DNA of 64,000 nucleotides from CAZVJA01 sp964626885 (lineage in GTDB: Bacteria > Planctomycetota > Planctomycetia > Planctomycetales > Planctomycetaceae): the NCBI GenBank assembly GCA_964626885.1, contig CAZVJA010000003.1, positions 13,829-77,828 on the forward strand, written 5' to 3'. The notes under the pieces are model-generated. The model searched no databases. It worked only from the letters and a program-made list of their open reading frames with translations, and was not told the DNA's origin. The position numbers and the translations under genes are program-made. Shown here piece by piece: positions 18,121 through 27,126 of this stretch (positions are counted from its first letter, which is position 1; the number at the start of each line of letters is the position of its first letter).

Positions 18121-18897
18121 ATGAATCTGAAACAGAAGATCGCCGTCGTCACGGGCGGCGCACGGGGTATTGGTCGTGCTCTCTGTCGGCGTTTTGCCGC
18201 CGAAGGAGCCGCGGCGGTTGTTGTCGCTGATCGAGACTTGGATCAGGCCGCAGAGGTTGCCGGGGAGATCAGCGGACTGGCCCTGCGCTGCGACGTCGGC
18301 GTTGAAGCGGAGGTGCAATCGATCGTGCGACGCACAATGGAAGCCTATGGCCGCATCGATCTGTTTTGCTCGAACGCCGGAATTGCCGTCAAAGGGGGAG
18401 CGGATGCCTCCGATGACGACTGGGACCGTTCGTGGCGGGTCAACTTTCTGTCACATGTCTATGCGGCCCGCGCGGTGCTGCCGAAAATGCTCGAACAAGG
18501 AAGCGGCTATCTGCTGCAGACCGCATCGGCGGCGGGTTTGCTGACCGAGATGGGATCGGCTCCGTACTCCGTTACAAAGCACGGAGCAGTAGCGTTTGCG
18601 GAGTGGCTGTCGATTCATTATCGGGAGCGCGGGATCGGCGTCTCGTGTCTCTGCCCGATGGGGGTCGAGACCGATATGCTGCTAGCGGATGATCCGCATG
18701 TCGCGTATTTGCGTTTGAGCTCAGTCACGCCGGAAGATGTCGCGGAGAAAGTGATTCAGGGTCTTGCTGCCGAGCAGTTCCTGATTCTGCCGCATGCCGA
18801 AGTGCTCGACTTCTTCCGCTACAAAGCGGACAACTACGACCGCTGGTTGAACGGTATGCGGCGGCTCAATCGTAAGATTACCGGTGAGCAGGACTGA
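18121..18897 (+). CDS. SDR family NAD(P)-dependent oxidoreductase
   Basis: A 258-residue classical short-chain dehydrogenase. The cofactor motif TGGARGIGR (residues ~11-19), SNAGIAVKG in place of NNAG, the Ser in the ASAAGLL segment, and YSVTKHGAV (Tyr and Lys of the active site) are all present. The acidic residue in VVADRDL after strand 2 favours NAD over NADP. GAGG lies 7 bases before ATG 18121. It is probably cotranscribed with the aldolase. Its last 20 bases overlap the convergent membrane-protein gene tail to tail. Confidence 0.9.
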   Translation: MNLKQKIAVVTGGARGIGRALCRRFAAEGAAAVVVADRDLDQAAEVAGEISGLALRCDVGVEAEVQSIVRRTMEAYGRIDLFCSNAGIAVKGGADASDDDWDRSWRVNFLSHVYAARAVLPKMLEQGSGYLLQTASAAGLLTEMGSAPYSVTKHGAVAFAEWLSIHYRERGIGVSCLCPMGVETDMLLADDPHVAYLRLSSVTPEDVAEKVIQGLAAEQFLILPHAEVLDFFRYKADNYDRWLNGMRRLNRKITGEQD

Positions 18898-20914
18898 GCG
18901 GGGACGCGACTAATTCACGTTGTCGGGCATTTTCTCGCTTCGGCAGCGAACTCGCCTCGCCCTCGGCATCGTTCGTAATTCCGTGGTTTTCAGCCGTGGA
19001 AACCGAGGTCTTTTGCCTCCGCTGCAATCTATGATTCACAACCATCGCCAACCAGAGCGGCGCGCACCACAGCTCCGCGAAATAGGTCTGTGAGCGGTAA
19101 CGGTCGAGCGGCGTGTTCGTAAGACAACAAGGCCCGACCGTCAAAAATGGCAGTGCCGCAAACCAGGCGATGAACAGCCACGGCCAGTTGCCGGTCCGCA
19201 GGAAAGTCCACAGCGAGGCTGCGATCACAACCAACAATGGAACGTGCAGCCAGGTCGTCCAGAATCCGCGCACGAAACTTCCGAGCACCTGCCGCGCAAA
19301 TTCCACGCCATGCCGGCGAAGCAATCCCTGGGCAACCGTCGTGAAGACAGCGTCGGCTTTGTACGGGTCGACGAAAACCGTTTCACCAAACACTCGCGCA
19401 TAAGCCGGGCAAGCGAGCTGCCAGCAGTTTTGAGTGGCGGCTGCATCGGTCAATTCCGGGTTCCGCTTGTGTGCCAGGTCGACCGTGCAGACCCGGACGA
19501 ATTCCTTCAAGTCTGGTTCATCGAACAACTCGACATCTTCCGGGGTCGCCAACTGGAGTGCCGTCGTCATCAGATTGAAACCGGTGAAAGCATGCTGTTT
19601 GAAGTGCCCGTAATTCGCATAATTGATGCCGCAGTGCAGGAGAACTCCGGCGAAGGTGACCGTCGCGAGCATTCCCGCGCGCAATGTGGCCAAGCGGAAC
19701 GTGTCACGTCGTAAATGAAACAACCAGACCAACGCAAACACAGCGACAAACGGCACGTTACCCGGTCGAGCCAACAGCAGAAGATTTACACAGCCCGCAA
19801 CCATCAGTCCTCGCGTCCAGCCTGGTCGCGAGAGATAACCCGCCACGAGCGCCATGCAAAGGATCGTCAATGCGTGGCTTAATCCTTCGGAAAGGACGAC
19901 ATCGAGATAACCAGTCATCCCGCGCGACCACGGACCCAGTGCAACATCGACCGACGCCGCAGCCACGATTGTTCCGCCGACTTGCCACCACGGCAGAAAC
20001 TCTGACAGACGCCAAGCAAGAATGCAGAGGCTTGCGACCAGCAACAATTTCCATGCCCGCAGACTGCCGATGAATCGATGGCTGCCCCCCCAGTAATTCA
20101 CGACCCCCAGCTCATCGAACAGATCGGACGTCCGATCGAAACCACGCTCCGTGTCGAAGGCATCAATCCAATACGGGACTAGCGGAGTCCGCATCTCCGA
20201 ATGGGCGACGTAACTGTTGGAGTCCGGCGCGGAGATCAGTCGATTCCAACCGGGCACAAGTGCCGCCGAAAGTCCAGTCGCGCAAGCGAGCACAAGACCA
20301 ACACGGCCAGCCGATGAAGCCGACGGCGTGACCAGGATCTCGGTCAACATGCGGATGGGAGGCCGGCCTGAACCATTCGTGAGGCTGATTCCTTGTTCTG
20401 TACGGCGCGCGACCAGTTTCACACCAAGACCGCAGAACATCATCGTTAGCGACGGTATGAGGAGCAACCACACCTTTCGTCGCAACGGAGGCCGCGCTTG
20501 TGGATTTGCGATCAGCTTGTATGAGAAGAGTTGCCGGCGCTCGAGCGCGTCCGCGGTACTCGACCAGACGATCACTCCGGCGGGCCCATCCAGAGAATAC
20601 TGTTGGTTCCCCTTCTCGACCAATGCCAAGTCATCCACGCGTGTCAGCTTTTCTCCCTTGTAAGTGAGCACGCAATTTTCTGGAATTGCCCGGCCGAAGT
20701 CCGCCCGATACAGGTTCTCGCCGATCTTCTTCACGCTCGGCGCCGAACCGAGGTCAAATTCGAGCGAACGAGGTAGCAGCGCGAAAACCAGCGACAGAAC
20801 GAGAGTCAACACACAGGATGTCCAGAAGCCGGCTGCCAGTATCGTGGCAAGAACTCCCCGCGATCGACCGGTCCTCGTCGCGCCGTCATGCGGCGCGGCT
20901 GCGCGGTCTGGCAT
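18878..20914 (-). CDS. Polytopic membrane protein, probable lipid-linked glycosyltransferase
   Basis: A 678-residue protein with about eleven predicted membrane helices, the first near residues 20-45 and a lumenal/periplasmic insert between helices 1 and 2. Its overall build (charged loop after helix 1 region, scattered W/R/H-rich loops) and its position directly behind a polyprenol-phosphate-type GT2 gene suggest a GT-C glycosyltransferase. I see no diagnostic catalytic motif, so this is inferred from context. ATG 20914 lies just 2 bases after the GT2 stop codon with AAAGG upstream, indicating an operon. The 65-codon open frame upstream of it is shadow of the GT2 gene. The C-terminal tail is charged. 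Confidence 0.75.
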   Translation of the reverse strand: MPDRAAAPHDGATRTGRSRGVLATILAAGFWTSCVLTLVLSLVFALLPRSLEFDLGSAPSVKKIGENLYRADFGRAIPENCVLTYKGEKLTRVDDLALVEKGNQQYSLDGPAGVIVWSSTADALERRQLFSYKLIANPQARPPLRRKVWLLLIPSLTMMFCGLGVKLVARRTEQGISLTNGSGRPPIRMLTEILVTPSASSAGRVGLVLACATGLSAALVPGWNRLISAPDSNSYVAHSEMRTPLVPYWIDAFDTERGFDRTSDLFDELGVVNYWGGSHRFIGSLRAWKLLLVASLCILAWRLSEFLPWWQVGGTIVAAASVDVALGPWSRGMTGYLDVVLSEGLSHALTILCMALVAGYLSRPGWTRGLMVAGCVNLLLLARPGNVPFVAVFALVWLFHLRRDTFRLATLRAGMLATVTFAGVLLHCGINYANYGHFKQHAFTGFNLMTTALQLATPEDVELFDEPDLKEFVRVCTVDLAHKRNPELTDAAATQNCWQLACPAYARVFGETVFVDPYKADAVFTTVAQGLLRRHGVEFARQVLGSFVRGFWTTWLHVPLLVVIAASLWTFLRTGNWPWLFIAWFAALPFLTVGPCCLTNTPLDRYRSQTYFAELWCAPLWLAMVVNHRLQRRQKTSVSTAENHGITNDAEGEASSLPKRENARQRELVASPLSPAHR

Positions 20915-20916
20915 GG

Positions 20917-22002
20917 TCACGCTGCCTTTCGTGTGGTAAGTTCTACGTCCTGCTCGGATGGTCGATGTTTCGGCGTTGTCTCCATCGCCCGGTCCACCCA
21001 CGCATAAACGCCTGCATCGACTCCCCGTTCCTTCCCGATCGATGCCCCTCCTCCAACGCAATATGCCAGCATTCCCATCCCGAAGATCAGCATCGACGTG
21101 CAAACGCATCCGGTGGCCGCCGCGATGGCCGCCGGCGTAACCCCCGCCACAATCAGCGGCGCGGCAGACAAAAAGAACGGCAGCATGGCCAGCAGCAAGA
21201 ACGCCTTAAGCGGGTTGTACCGCAAAATGCAGTGTGTGATGATCTGCAGAGAGCGGAGCGTGTCTCGGAAATAGCGCACGTGGCTGCGTCCTTGCCGCCG
21301 CTCGTAGTTTATGTTGACGAATCGCACCGCATATTGTTCGCAGATCAGGGCGATCGTAATCGAGGTTGTGAACGAAAAACCGGTGCAGACGAAATCGAAG
21401 TACCGCAAAGCCAGCGACCGGCGAATCAGGCGGAATCCAGAGTTGGCATCAGGAACTTTCGTTCCAGTCACGTAGTTGACGAGCGCCAACTGGCACCAGC
21501 GTCCAAGGCGTTTCATTGCCGATCCGTAGAACTGTTGCCCCGTCCGTGCTCCGACCACCATGTCGTATTGATGCGCGTCGTGCAGCAATCGCTCGAGTTG
21601 CTCGACCGGATAGCTGCCATCGGCGTCGCAAATCACCACCCTTTCGAATCGAGCCGCGTTGATTCCGGTCTTCAGCGAATTGCCATAACCTCGGTTGTAC
21701 GGATGCACAACTACGTGCGCACCGGCCGCGCGGGCCTCCTCGGCAGTTTGATCCGCCGATGCGTCATCCACGACGATGATTTCGCTGGGGATATCAAGCC
21801 GCTCCAACTCACGAGCCGCGGCACGGATGACCCGCCCAACGGACTCTGCCTCATTGAATGCCGGAATGACGAACGAAACGCCCGCTTGTGTTCCACCGCC
21901 GTCTTGTTCGGGAGGCTGTTTCTTGAGAACGGGCCACGCAGTGACGACGGGCCAGCGCGGTGTTCCGCGAACCTGTTTCCTCGTGCGACGTGCCCCTTCC
22001 AT
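20917..22002 (-). CDS. Glycosyltransferase family 2 with C-terminal membrane helices (DPM/GtrB-like)
   Basis: A 361-residue enzyme predicted to transfer a sugar from a nucleotide sugar to polyprenyl phosphate at the cytoplasmic face. The GT-A domain is clear: VSFVIPAFNEAESVGRVI, IIVVDDASADQTAEEA, YNRGYGNSLKTGI, and the metal-binding VVICDADGSYP (DxD-type). Two hydrophobic segments follow near residues 265-325. TTG 22017 opens the frame, but ATG 22002 has AGGA 7 bases upstream and is preferred. It lies between a methyltransferase gene (85 bases upstream) and the polytopic protein (2 bases downstream), forming a three-gene set. Confidence 0.88.
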   Translation of the reverse strand: MEGARRTRKQVRGTPRWPVVTAWPVLKKQPPEQDGGGTQAGVSFVIPAFNEAESVGRVIRAAARELERLDIPSEIIVVDDASADQTAEEARAAGAHVVVHPYNRGYGNSLKTGINAARFERVVICDADGSYPVEQLERLLHDAHQYDMVVGARTGQQFYGSAMKRLGRWCQLALVNYVTGTKVPDANSGFRLIRRSLALRYFDFVCTGFSFTTSITIALICEQYAVRFVNINYERRQGRSHVRYFRDTLRSLQIITHCILRYNPLKAFLLLAMLPFFLSAAPLIVAGVTPAAIAAATGCVCTSMLIFGMGMLAYCVGGGASIGKERGVDAGVYAWVDRAMETTPKHRPSEQDVELTTRKAA

Positions 22003-22087
22003 GGTCCCGTCCTTCAATCCTCCGGTGATTATCCGGTATCCAATTCGCCGATTGTTCGATTAGTGAAGTCTCGTCCTTGAGACTGTT

Positions 22088-22909
22088 TCAAGCTGCGCAA
22101 ATATCCGTAATGTCTTGTGATCGGTTTTCGTCACTGGGGCATGGGTGCTCCCAGGAATTTTTCCGCCGAGCGATCGCGACGACCGAGAGGCCGAATAACC
22201 TCGCAAAAAATGGATCAACCACGCGGGCAACCGGGACGACCAGCCGGTCGTAAATAGCCAGTTGTGTATTGATGGTGCGGGCAGTCAGCGGACGCGGCGA
22301 AAGGAAACGCTGGTTCAGCCACCAGCCCGCGGCTCCCAGCGAGTTGATGTAAAACGTCGTCTCGACGGACCAACCAGCATCGACGAGCGTCCACTCGAGG
22401 CTGCGGCGCGTGTACCGGCGATGATGTCCTGCCTGTCGATCCATGAAACCATACAGCCCCGGATGTGCCGGGACGATGAGGCAGATTGTGCCGCCAGGTG
22501 CAATCGCATCATGCAAACCCGCAAGCACCGCGACATCATCAGAAATATGCTCCAGCACATTCGAGCAGAATATCGAACGCGCTCCGTAAGAGACCAACCC
22601 CCGCGTGCTCTCGATGTCATTGAGATCGACCCGCGCCGTCGTGAGCGGCTCAGAGTTGAATCGCTGACGGGCACGATGGAGGCAGGAGGAGTCAATATCG
22701 ATGGTAATGACTTCCCCATGCTGCAACAGCAGCCCGGTGTACGTACCAAACCCGGTACCGACTTCGAGAATGGGAGGTTCCAACCAGGGACGCACGCTAT
22801 CGTACAAATAGCGCGCATACCGATCGGCATGCTCCATTGCGGGGCTCATCGTTGCCTGGCCGATCGGAAAGGCTTCCGACTTCGCCGGCGCGTTGCTGGC
22901 CATGCTCAT
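22088..22909 (-). CDS. Class I SAM-dependent methyltransferase
   Basis: A 273-residue methyltransferase of the Methyltransf_11/25 type. SAM-binding motif I is PPILEVGTGFGTYTGLLL, motif II VITIDIDSSCL, with the downstream IFCSNVLEHISDDVAVL. The C-terminal part contains GHHRRYTRRSLEWTLVDAGW and a hydrophobic stretch, typical of methyltransferases that work on lipid-linked or surface glycans. ATG 22909 has GGAGG 8 bases upstream. It heads the methyltransferase-GT2-membrane protein set, so a role in modifying a polyprenyl-linked sugar or glycolipid is plausible but unproven. Confidence 0.88.
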   Translation of the reverse strand: MSMASNAPAKSEAFPIGQATMSPAMEHADRYARYLYDSVRPWLEPPILEVGTGFGTYTGLLLQHGEVITIDIDSSCLHRARQRFNSEPLTTARVDLNDIESTRGLVSYGARSIFCSNVLEHISDDVAVLAGLHDAIAPGGTICLIVPAHPGLYGFMDRQAGHHRRYTRRSLEWTLVDAGWSVETTFYINSLGAAGWWLNQRFLSPRPLTARTINTQLAIYDRLVVPVARVVDPFFARLFGLSVVAIARRKNSWEHPCPSDENRSQDITDICAA

Positions 22910-23112
22910 CCTTGAGACCTCCCCCCGGTCGCCCGCGTCTCGTCGTGTCGCACCGCAGGCGGCGCAAATCGGGCGGCCAGCGTGGCGTACTTCTAAGAGA
23001 CAGCCGAAAAGGTGTCAAGAGGAATGGAAATCTGGCGAGTCTGGGGGACTGAGTGTGGACAAGACGGAATCCGCGCTGTTCTTGTCAAGACTCGTACCCG
23101 CTCCAGCATCTG

Positions 23113-24315
23113 CTACCGCTGATAGATCGGCAGCAATTGATAGGGGGGGGTAAGCGAGAGGATGGCGAGCGAAGTGGAGTAGGCATAGCCGACCGGACCG
23201 TCCTGATTCGCCTCTCGGTCCCAGGAACCGTCGCTGCGCTGGTTTTCAACCAGGGTTTCCAGCAGCACCGGGAAGAATTGTTCCCAATAGTCGCCGCCGA
23301 GTTGAAACATCGCCTGGCTGCAATAAAACGCACCGTAGTAGAACCGATCTTCGGGAGCCAATCCGCCTCGATTGAACCGATCGAAGGGGTGCTGGAGGAG
23401 ATACTTACCCGCCGTGCGTGCCATTTCGTTGCGATGATCACCACCAAGCGCGAGCGAAACAATTCCTGCTCCCGCCATTGACCGACCGAAGAAACCGCGT
23501 CCGCGTCCGCGCAGGCCGTAGCAGAACGTCCCCTGCCTTTGGTCAAAGCAGCGCCGCACGAACGCGATCGCTTCTTCCATGTGTTCCTGCGGAACATCAA
23601 ACTCCGCATTCCGGGCGGATCGATAAAACATGAGATGCCACGCCGTGAGCGACAAATCCGAATCCTGGACGCCGCTCTCGAGAAGATACCGAAAGCCGCC
23701 GCTGTCGTCTGGGTATCGTTTGGGTTCCGTCTGTTCCCGTCGCGAGTGCTCCAGGGCTTTGACGATGGCTTCACGCACCGCTTCTTTCTGCCCAGATTCA
23801 GTCATGCCGTAGACTTCGCCGAGCATCACTCCGGCGATCGCATGATTGTAATTTCCCATGATCTTCCATTCTTCACCGCCGGCTCCCGCCGCATACAGAT
23901 GCCCATTCGGCTTTTGCGTCCTGAGCGTGTAGTCAATCGCCCGGCTGATCGTGTCCCCGTGCGGCCCATGCCCCGGCATGTGTCCCCGTGACAGAAAGGC
24001 CATCACGCAAAAACTGGTCACGGCCGGCTGGGCGACATCGGGGGCGGAGAAAGAACCATCCGATTGCTGCTGTGTCGCCAGGAACAGCAATCCGCGATCG
24101 ACGGACGTATTCAGCCGGTTCCATTGCTCAGAGCTTAATGAAACTTCCGAACGGATCGCAGCCGCTGTCTCCGAGGGGGAGGATTCTTTTGTTGGCCGCG
24201 AAGAGGGACCAATACGCTGCGCGGCAACCGGGGATGTGTAGCAAGCCGCGAGGACAACACTCAGCATGGCTGTCCATGCCCGCATGTTCGACCGCTGAGA
24301 ACAACCGTTGCCCAT
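23113..24315 (-). CDS. Exported prenyltransferase/squalene-oxidase-repeat (alpha-toroid) protein
   Basis: A 400-residue protein with a signal peptide (AMLSVVLAACYTSPVAAQ). The body is made of alpha-hairpin repeats of the terpene cyclase/complement C3d fold: LDRGLLFLATQQQSDGSF, IDYTLRTQKPNGHLY, and VENQRSDGSWDREA, which are QW-like motifs. The DxDD motif of squalene-hopene cyclase is not seen, and an exported squalene cyclase would be unusual, so it is probably a binding or scaffold protein. ATG 24315 is preferred over GTG 24324 because GGGGAG lies 8 bases ahead. It is 127 bases downstream of the HEAT-repeat gene and probably cotranscribed. Confidence 0.8.
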   Translation of the reverse strand: MGNGCSQRSNMRAWTAMLSVVLAACYTSPVAAQRIGPSSRPTKESSPSETAAAIRSEVSLSSEQWNRLNTSVDRGLLFLATQQQSDGSFSAPDVAQPAVTSFCVMAFLSRGHMPGHGPHGDTISRAIDYTLRTQKPNGHLYAAGAGGEEWKIMGNYNHAIAGVMLGEVYGMTESGQKEAVREAIVKALEHSRREQTEPKRYPDDSGGFRYLLESGVQDSDLSLTAWHLMFYRSARNAEFDVPQEHMEEAIAFVRRCFDQRQGTFCYGLRGRGRGFFGRSMAGAGIVSLALGGDHRNEMARTAGKYLLQHPFDRFNRGGLAPEDRFYYGAFYCSQAMFQLGGDYWEQFFPVLLETLVENQRSDGSWDREANQDGPVGYAYSTSLAILSLTPPYQLLPIYQR

Positions 24316-24442
24316 CGCTGACACTCCCCGCGAAAGGAGCCTGCCAATTTTTCAGCACACGGTTGGGATTGTACAGCGCCGCAGCGTCAGGGTCGAGGAA
24401 TGTCCCCTCAAATCCGGAAAAACCAGGATCAGAAGGAACTGG

Positions 24443-25750
24443 CTATTCCGCGGCAGAGACCTGAGTCCGTTCGATCCGAGCGATGGCGCGAGCGGCGGCT
24501 TCGCGAGCCGCGTTATCCTTGGAGCGAGCATCGGGAGCCTTGGAACTGTCGGATGTCCGTTCCGCGGACGCCCGCAGAGCCGGAATCGCCGTTGCGGCCG
24601 CCGGTCCGATCCGGCCGAGAGCATATGCGGCCGCTTCCCTCATCGAGGGATACTGGTTGTCCAGCAGCGGAATCAGTTGCGGTACTGCCGGAGCAGCCTC
24701 TTCTCCAATCGCCCCCAGAGCCAACACCGCCATATAGGGTTCGAGACCGGTTCCCCCGAGCATGGTCATCAATGGCGTTACCGCAGCCGATCGCTTGCTT
24801 CCCAAATGATTGCCGATACGAGCCAGCGAGATGGCACATGCCCCTCGCAACTGGCTATCCTCCGACGACAAACCGCCAATCAGCGCGTCGACTGTCGCCT
24901 GCGAGTCCGCGCCGATCTTTCCCAGCGCCTGGGCAATGTGCGGCAGTACCGCCTTGTGCGTCTCCGTGTCCATTGCCGAGAGGAGCAGGTTTTCGGCCGG
25001 TTTGGCTTGCGGCCCGATCTGGCCGATCGCCCACGCGGCAATCAGCCGCACATCGGATGCAACTTCCATGTTACGCACGGCCCGGGCGAGATGGGAAATC
25101 GCCGGCAGTGCATCGGGCCCTTTTCGTCCCAGCGATGAAATCGCGTGATACGTGGTGTTGTCGTCCTCCCCGGCTTTCAGTTTGCGAATGAGTTCCGCGA
25201 CGGAAGCATGCTCGAGCGGTCCGCGCGCCCGTGAGGCGTGCGTGCTGAAATCTTCTTCACGCAAACCGGCGACCAGAACCGGAATTCGCGGCGTCGCTTC
25301 GACGTCCAGCGATTGTAGAAGCTCCGCGGCATTGCTCCGTGCGAACGAGCTGCCATTCCTCGCGACCTGTGCCAAAGCCGGCGCGGCATCCGGGCCGAGC
25401 GATTCGAGTGCTGCCATCGCGGCTGACCGCACTCCTTCTTCGGGATCGTCGAGCCGGCTGGCCAGAGCAGGTGCGGCCGCCACGGCGTCGGGCCCCAATC
25501 GGGTCAGCGCGGCCAAGGCAACGAGCTTGATCTCCGTCTGCGGTGCGTACAGCGCATCGGCAAGCGCCGGAACGGCGGGTTTCGCCTGCGGACCAAGATC
25601 GAACAAGGCGAGCGCCGCCTCCATCCGTTCCTTTTCACCACCGGTACGCAACGCCTGGACATGCGCATCGAGACTCGCCTCACCGGCGTAAACCGGCAAC
25701 ACAGTCCAGAGAATCGCGCACACGGCCGTCGGCCACATAGAGCGTTTCAT
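24443..25750 (-). CDS. Exported HEAT-repeat protein
   Basis: A 435-residue protein with a signal peptide (MWPTAVCAILWTVLPVYAGE). It consists of about ten HEAT/PBS-lyase-type repeats of 30-38 residues with the recurring pattern 'GP.A..A.PAL...L.D....R..A..AL..LG' (for example LGPDAVAAAPALASRLDD, IGPQAKPAENLLLSAMD). Such alpha-solenoids bind proteins; no catalytic residue is apparent. Located 67 bases after the MamK-like actin gene on the same strand, it may be transcribed with it, though its signal peptide puts it on the other side of the membrane. Confidence 0.85.
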   Translation of the reverse strand: MKRSMWPTAVCAILWTVLPVYAGEASLDAHVQALRTGGEKERMEAALALFDLGPQAKPAVPALADALYAPQTEIKLVALAALTRLGPDAVAAAPALASRLDDPEEGVRSAAMAALESLGPDAAPALAQVARNGSSFARSNAAELLQSLDVEATPRIPVLVAGLREEDFSTHASRARGPLEHASVAELIRKLKAGEDDNTTYHAISSLGRKGPDALPAISHLARAVRNMEVASDVRLIAAWAIGQIGPQAKPAENLLLSAMDTETHKAVLPHIAQALGKIGADSQATVDALIGGLSSEDSQLRGACAISLARIGNHLGSKRSAAVTPLMTMLGGTGLEPYMAVLALGAIGEEAAPAVPQLIPLLDNQYPSMREAAAYALGRIGPAAATAIPALRASAERTSDSSKAPDARSKDNAAREAAARAIARIERTQVSAAE

Positions 25751-25817
25751 TCGTCCTACTCCTCGCGCAGAACATCAGCCGCGCGTCCGCCTGTGCGAAA
25801 TCACGCGTCTGGGCACG

Positions 25818-26942
25818 TCAGGCTGCGATCCGCAGTCCATTTTCATCTTCACCATCAACGGCCTCGTCTTCGTACGTGGCCTCACGCGTACCATCGAGGC
25901 CGCGCAGCTCGTTCCAGTATTCAGCCGGCATGCCCATTGCCAGCTTGAGAGCTCCAACCGCCCCCGCGAAGCAGGAGTCGTAAACCTTGCGGACGCTTCC
26001 GCCGCCGAATTCGACGAGCGCCTCTTCGATGAGCTTATCCAGCCCTTTGAGCTGGCTGCCGCCGCCACCCAGCAAAATGTTGGACAGCATTCTCTGCTGG
26101 AACTCGGGGTCGAGCGTGGCGATCAATTGGCCCAGAGCTTCGACGATCGGAGGCACGATAGACCGGCAGGCTTCCTTGAGCTGCTCGGTGACGTTGTATT
26201 CCCGCGGACGTCCCTTCACCATCAATTTGACGGTCGCTGATTCGTTGACGTCGTGCACGAAGCCGTGCTTCTCCTTAATGTCGCGTGCCATCTTGATCGA
26301 GAGCTGCGCTTCGGGATAAGCTTCCTTGAGCAGTCGGCAGAATTCCTCGTCAACGAAATCGCCGCCGAGCGGAATAGTGATCTGGTCTTCTGCCGTGGGA
26401 TAGGTGCCGTAGATCGGACAGATGTCGATCGTACCGGCGCCGATGTCGATCACCAGCGTGTCGTTCAGGCTTTTCATTCCATAGGCGACGGTGAACGGTT
26501 CCGAAACGATCACGACCGCGTCGAACGCCGTCCGTGCTGCTTCGATGATCACCTGCTTGTTATGAATGCTGGCTCGCGACGGCGCGCCGATCACGCCGAA
26601 GATCAACGAACCCGGTCCGGGCTTCGTCAACGACACGGCATGCTCCACGACGAGCTTCGCCGCTTCCTTGTGCTTCTCGACATCTTCTTCCGCCACGCCA
26701 GCCAGGTCGTGGTCGATGTACTTCAAAGCCCCTTTCTCGAAGGGACGAATTACATTGAGCGCCTGGCGATGCTTCCACACGTCCTCGCCAAAGACGATAT
26801 CGCGGCCAAGCATCGTTCTAGCCACGTGGTCCTTGGGCCAACCCACCGCGGTCGGGAGCACTTCTCTCCGGCCGTTAGAGGAGGCGACGGACGTCTTGAA
26901 CGTTCCGAGATCCATTCCGATATAAACAACTCCGTCCGACAT
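25818..26942 (-). CDS. MamK-like bacterial actin
   Basis: A 374-residue actin/Hsp70-fold ATPase. Phosphate-1 loop IGMDLGTFKTSVASS, connect-1 and phosphate-2 VIDIGAGTIDICPIYG, and adenosine motif LLGGGGSQLKGLDKLIEE are all present. The N-terminal TAVGWPKDHVARTMLGRDIVFG, VIGAPSRASIHNK and the C-terminal PAEYWNEL follow the pattern I know for MamK, the magnetosome-aligning filament protein, more closely than MreB or FtsA. No mam genes are visible, so magnetosomes are not implied. ATG 26942 is preferred (GGAGG, 6-base spacing) over 18 extra upstream codons. The flanking envelope protein and HEAT protein genes are on the same strand. Confidence 0.85.
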   Translation of the reverse strand: MSDGVVYIGMDLGTFKTSVASSNGRREVLPTAVGWPKDHVARTMLGRDIVFGEDVWKHRQALNVIRPFEKGALKYIDHDLAGVAEEDVEKHKEAAKLVVEHAVSLTKPGPGSLIFGVIGAPSRASIHNKQVIIEAARTAFDAVVIVSEPFTVAYGMKSLNDTLVIDIGAGTIDICPIYGTYPTAEDQITIPLGGDFVDEEFCRLLKEAYPEAQLSIKMARDIKEKHGFVHDVNESATVKLMVKGRPREYNVTEQLKEACRSIVPPIVEALGQLIATLDPEFQQRMLSNILLGGGGSQLKGLDKLIEEALVEFGGGSVRKVYDSCFAGAVGALKLAMGMPAEYWNELRGLDGTREATYEDEAVDGEDENGLRIAA

Positions 26943-27126
26943 CTTTCGCCTCCTTACGATTTGTTTCGCGGACATGTCCGTGCCCGCGGGTTTCATTTTC
27001 CAACAGCGTCTGTTCCGAATTTTATGCCCTGCTCGTAGGGCACTCCGATCGCATCACAAGCATTTATTCCGTCAGCGGCCGCCGGCGAATGTCCTGAGAC
27101 GCACCTCCGACACTCACCAACACGGT

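Noticed and set aside
20686..22080. 464-residue plus-strand open frame
   Set aside because: Opposite strand of the GT2 gene. The translation is Arg/Ser/His-rich without any domain pattern, while the minus strand shows clear GT2 motifs.
25818..26942. Magnetosome island
   Set aside because: Only the MamK-like actin is present; no mamA, mamB, mamE or other magnetosome gene was seen.
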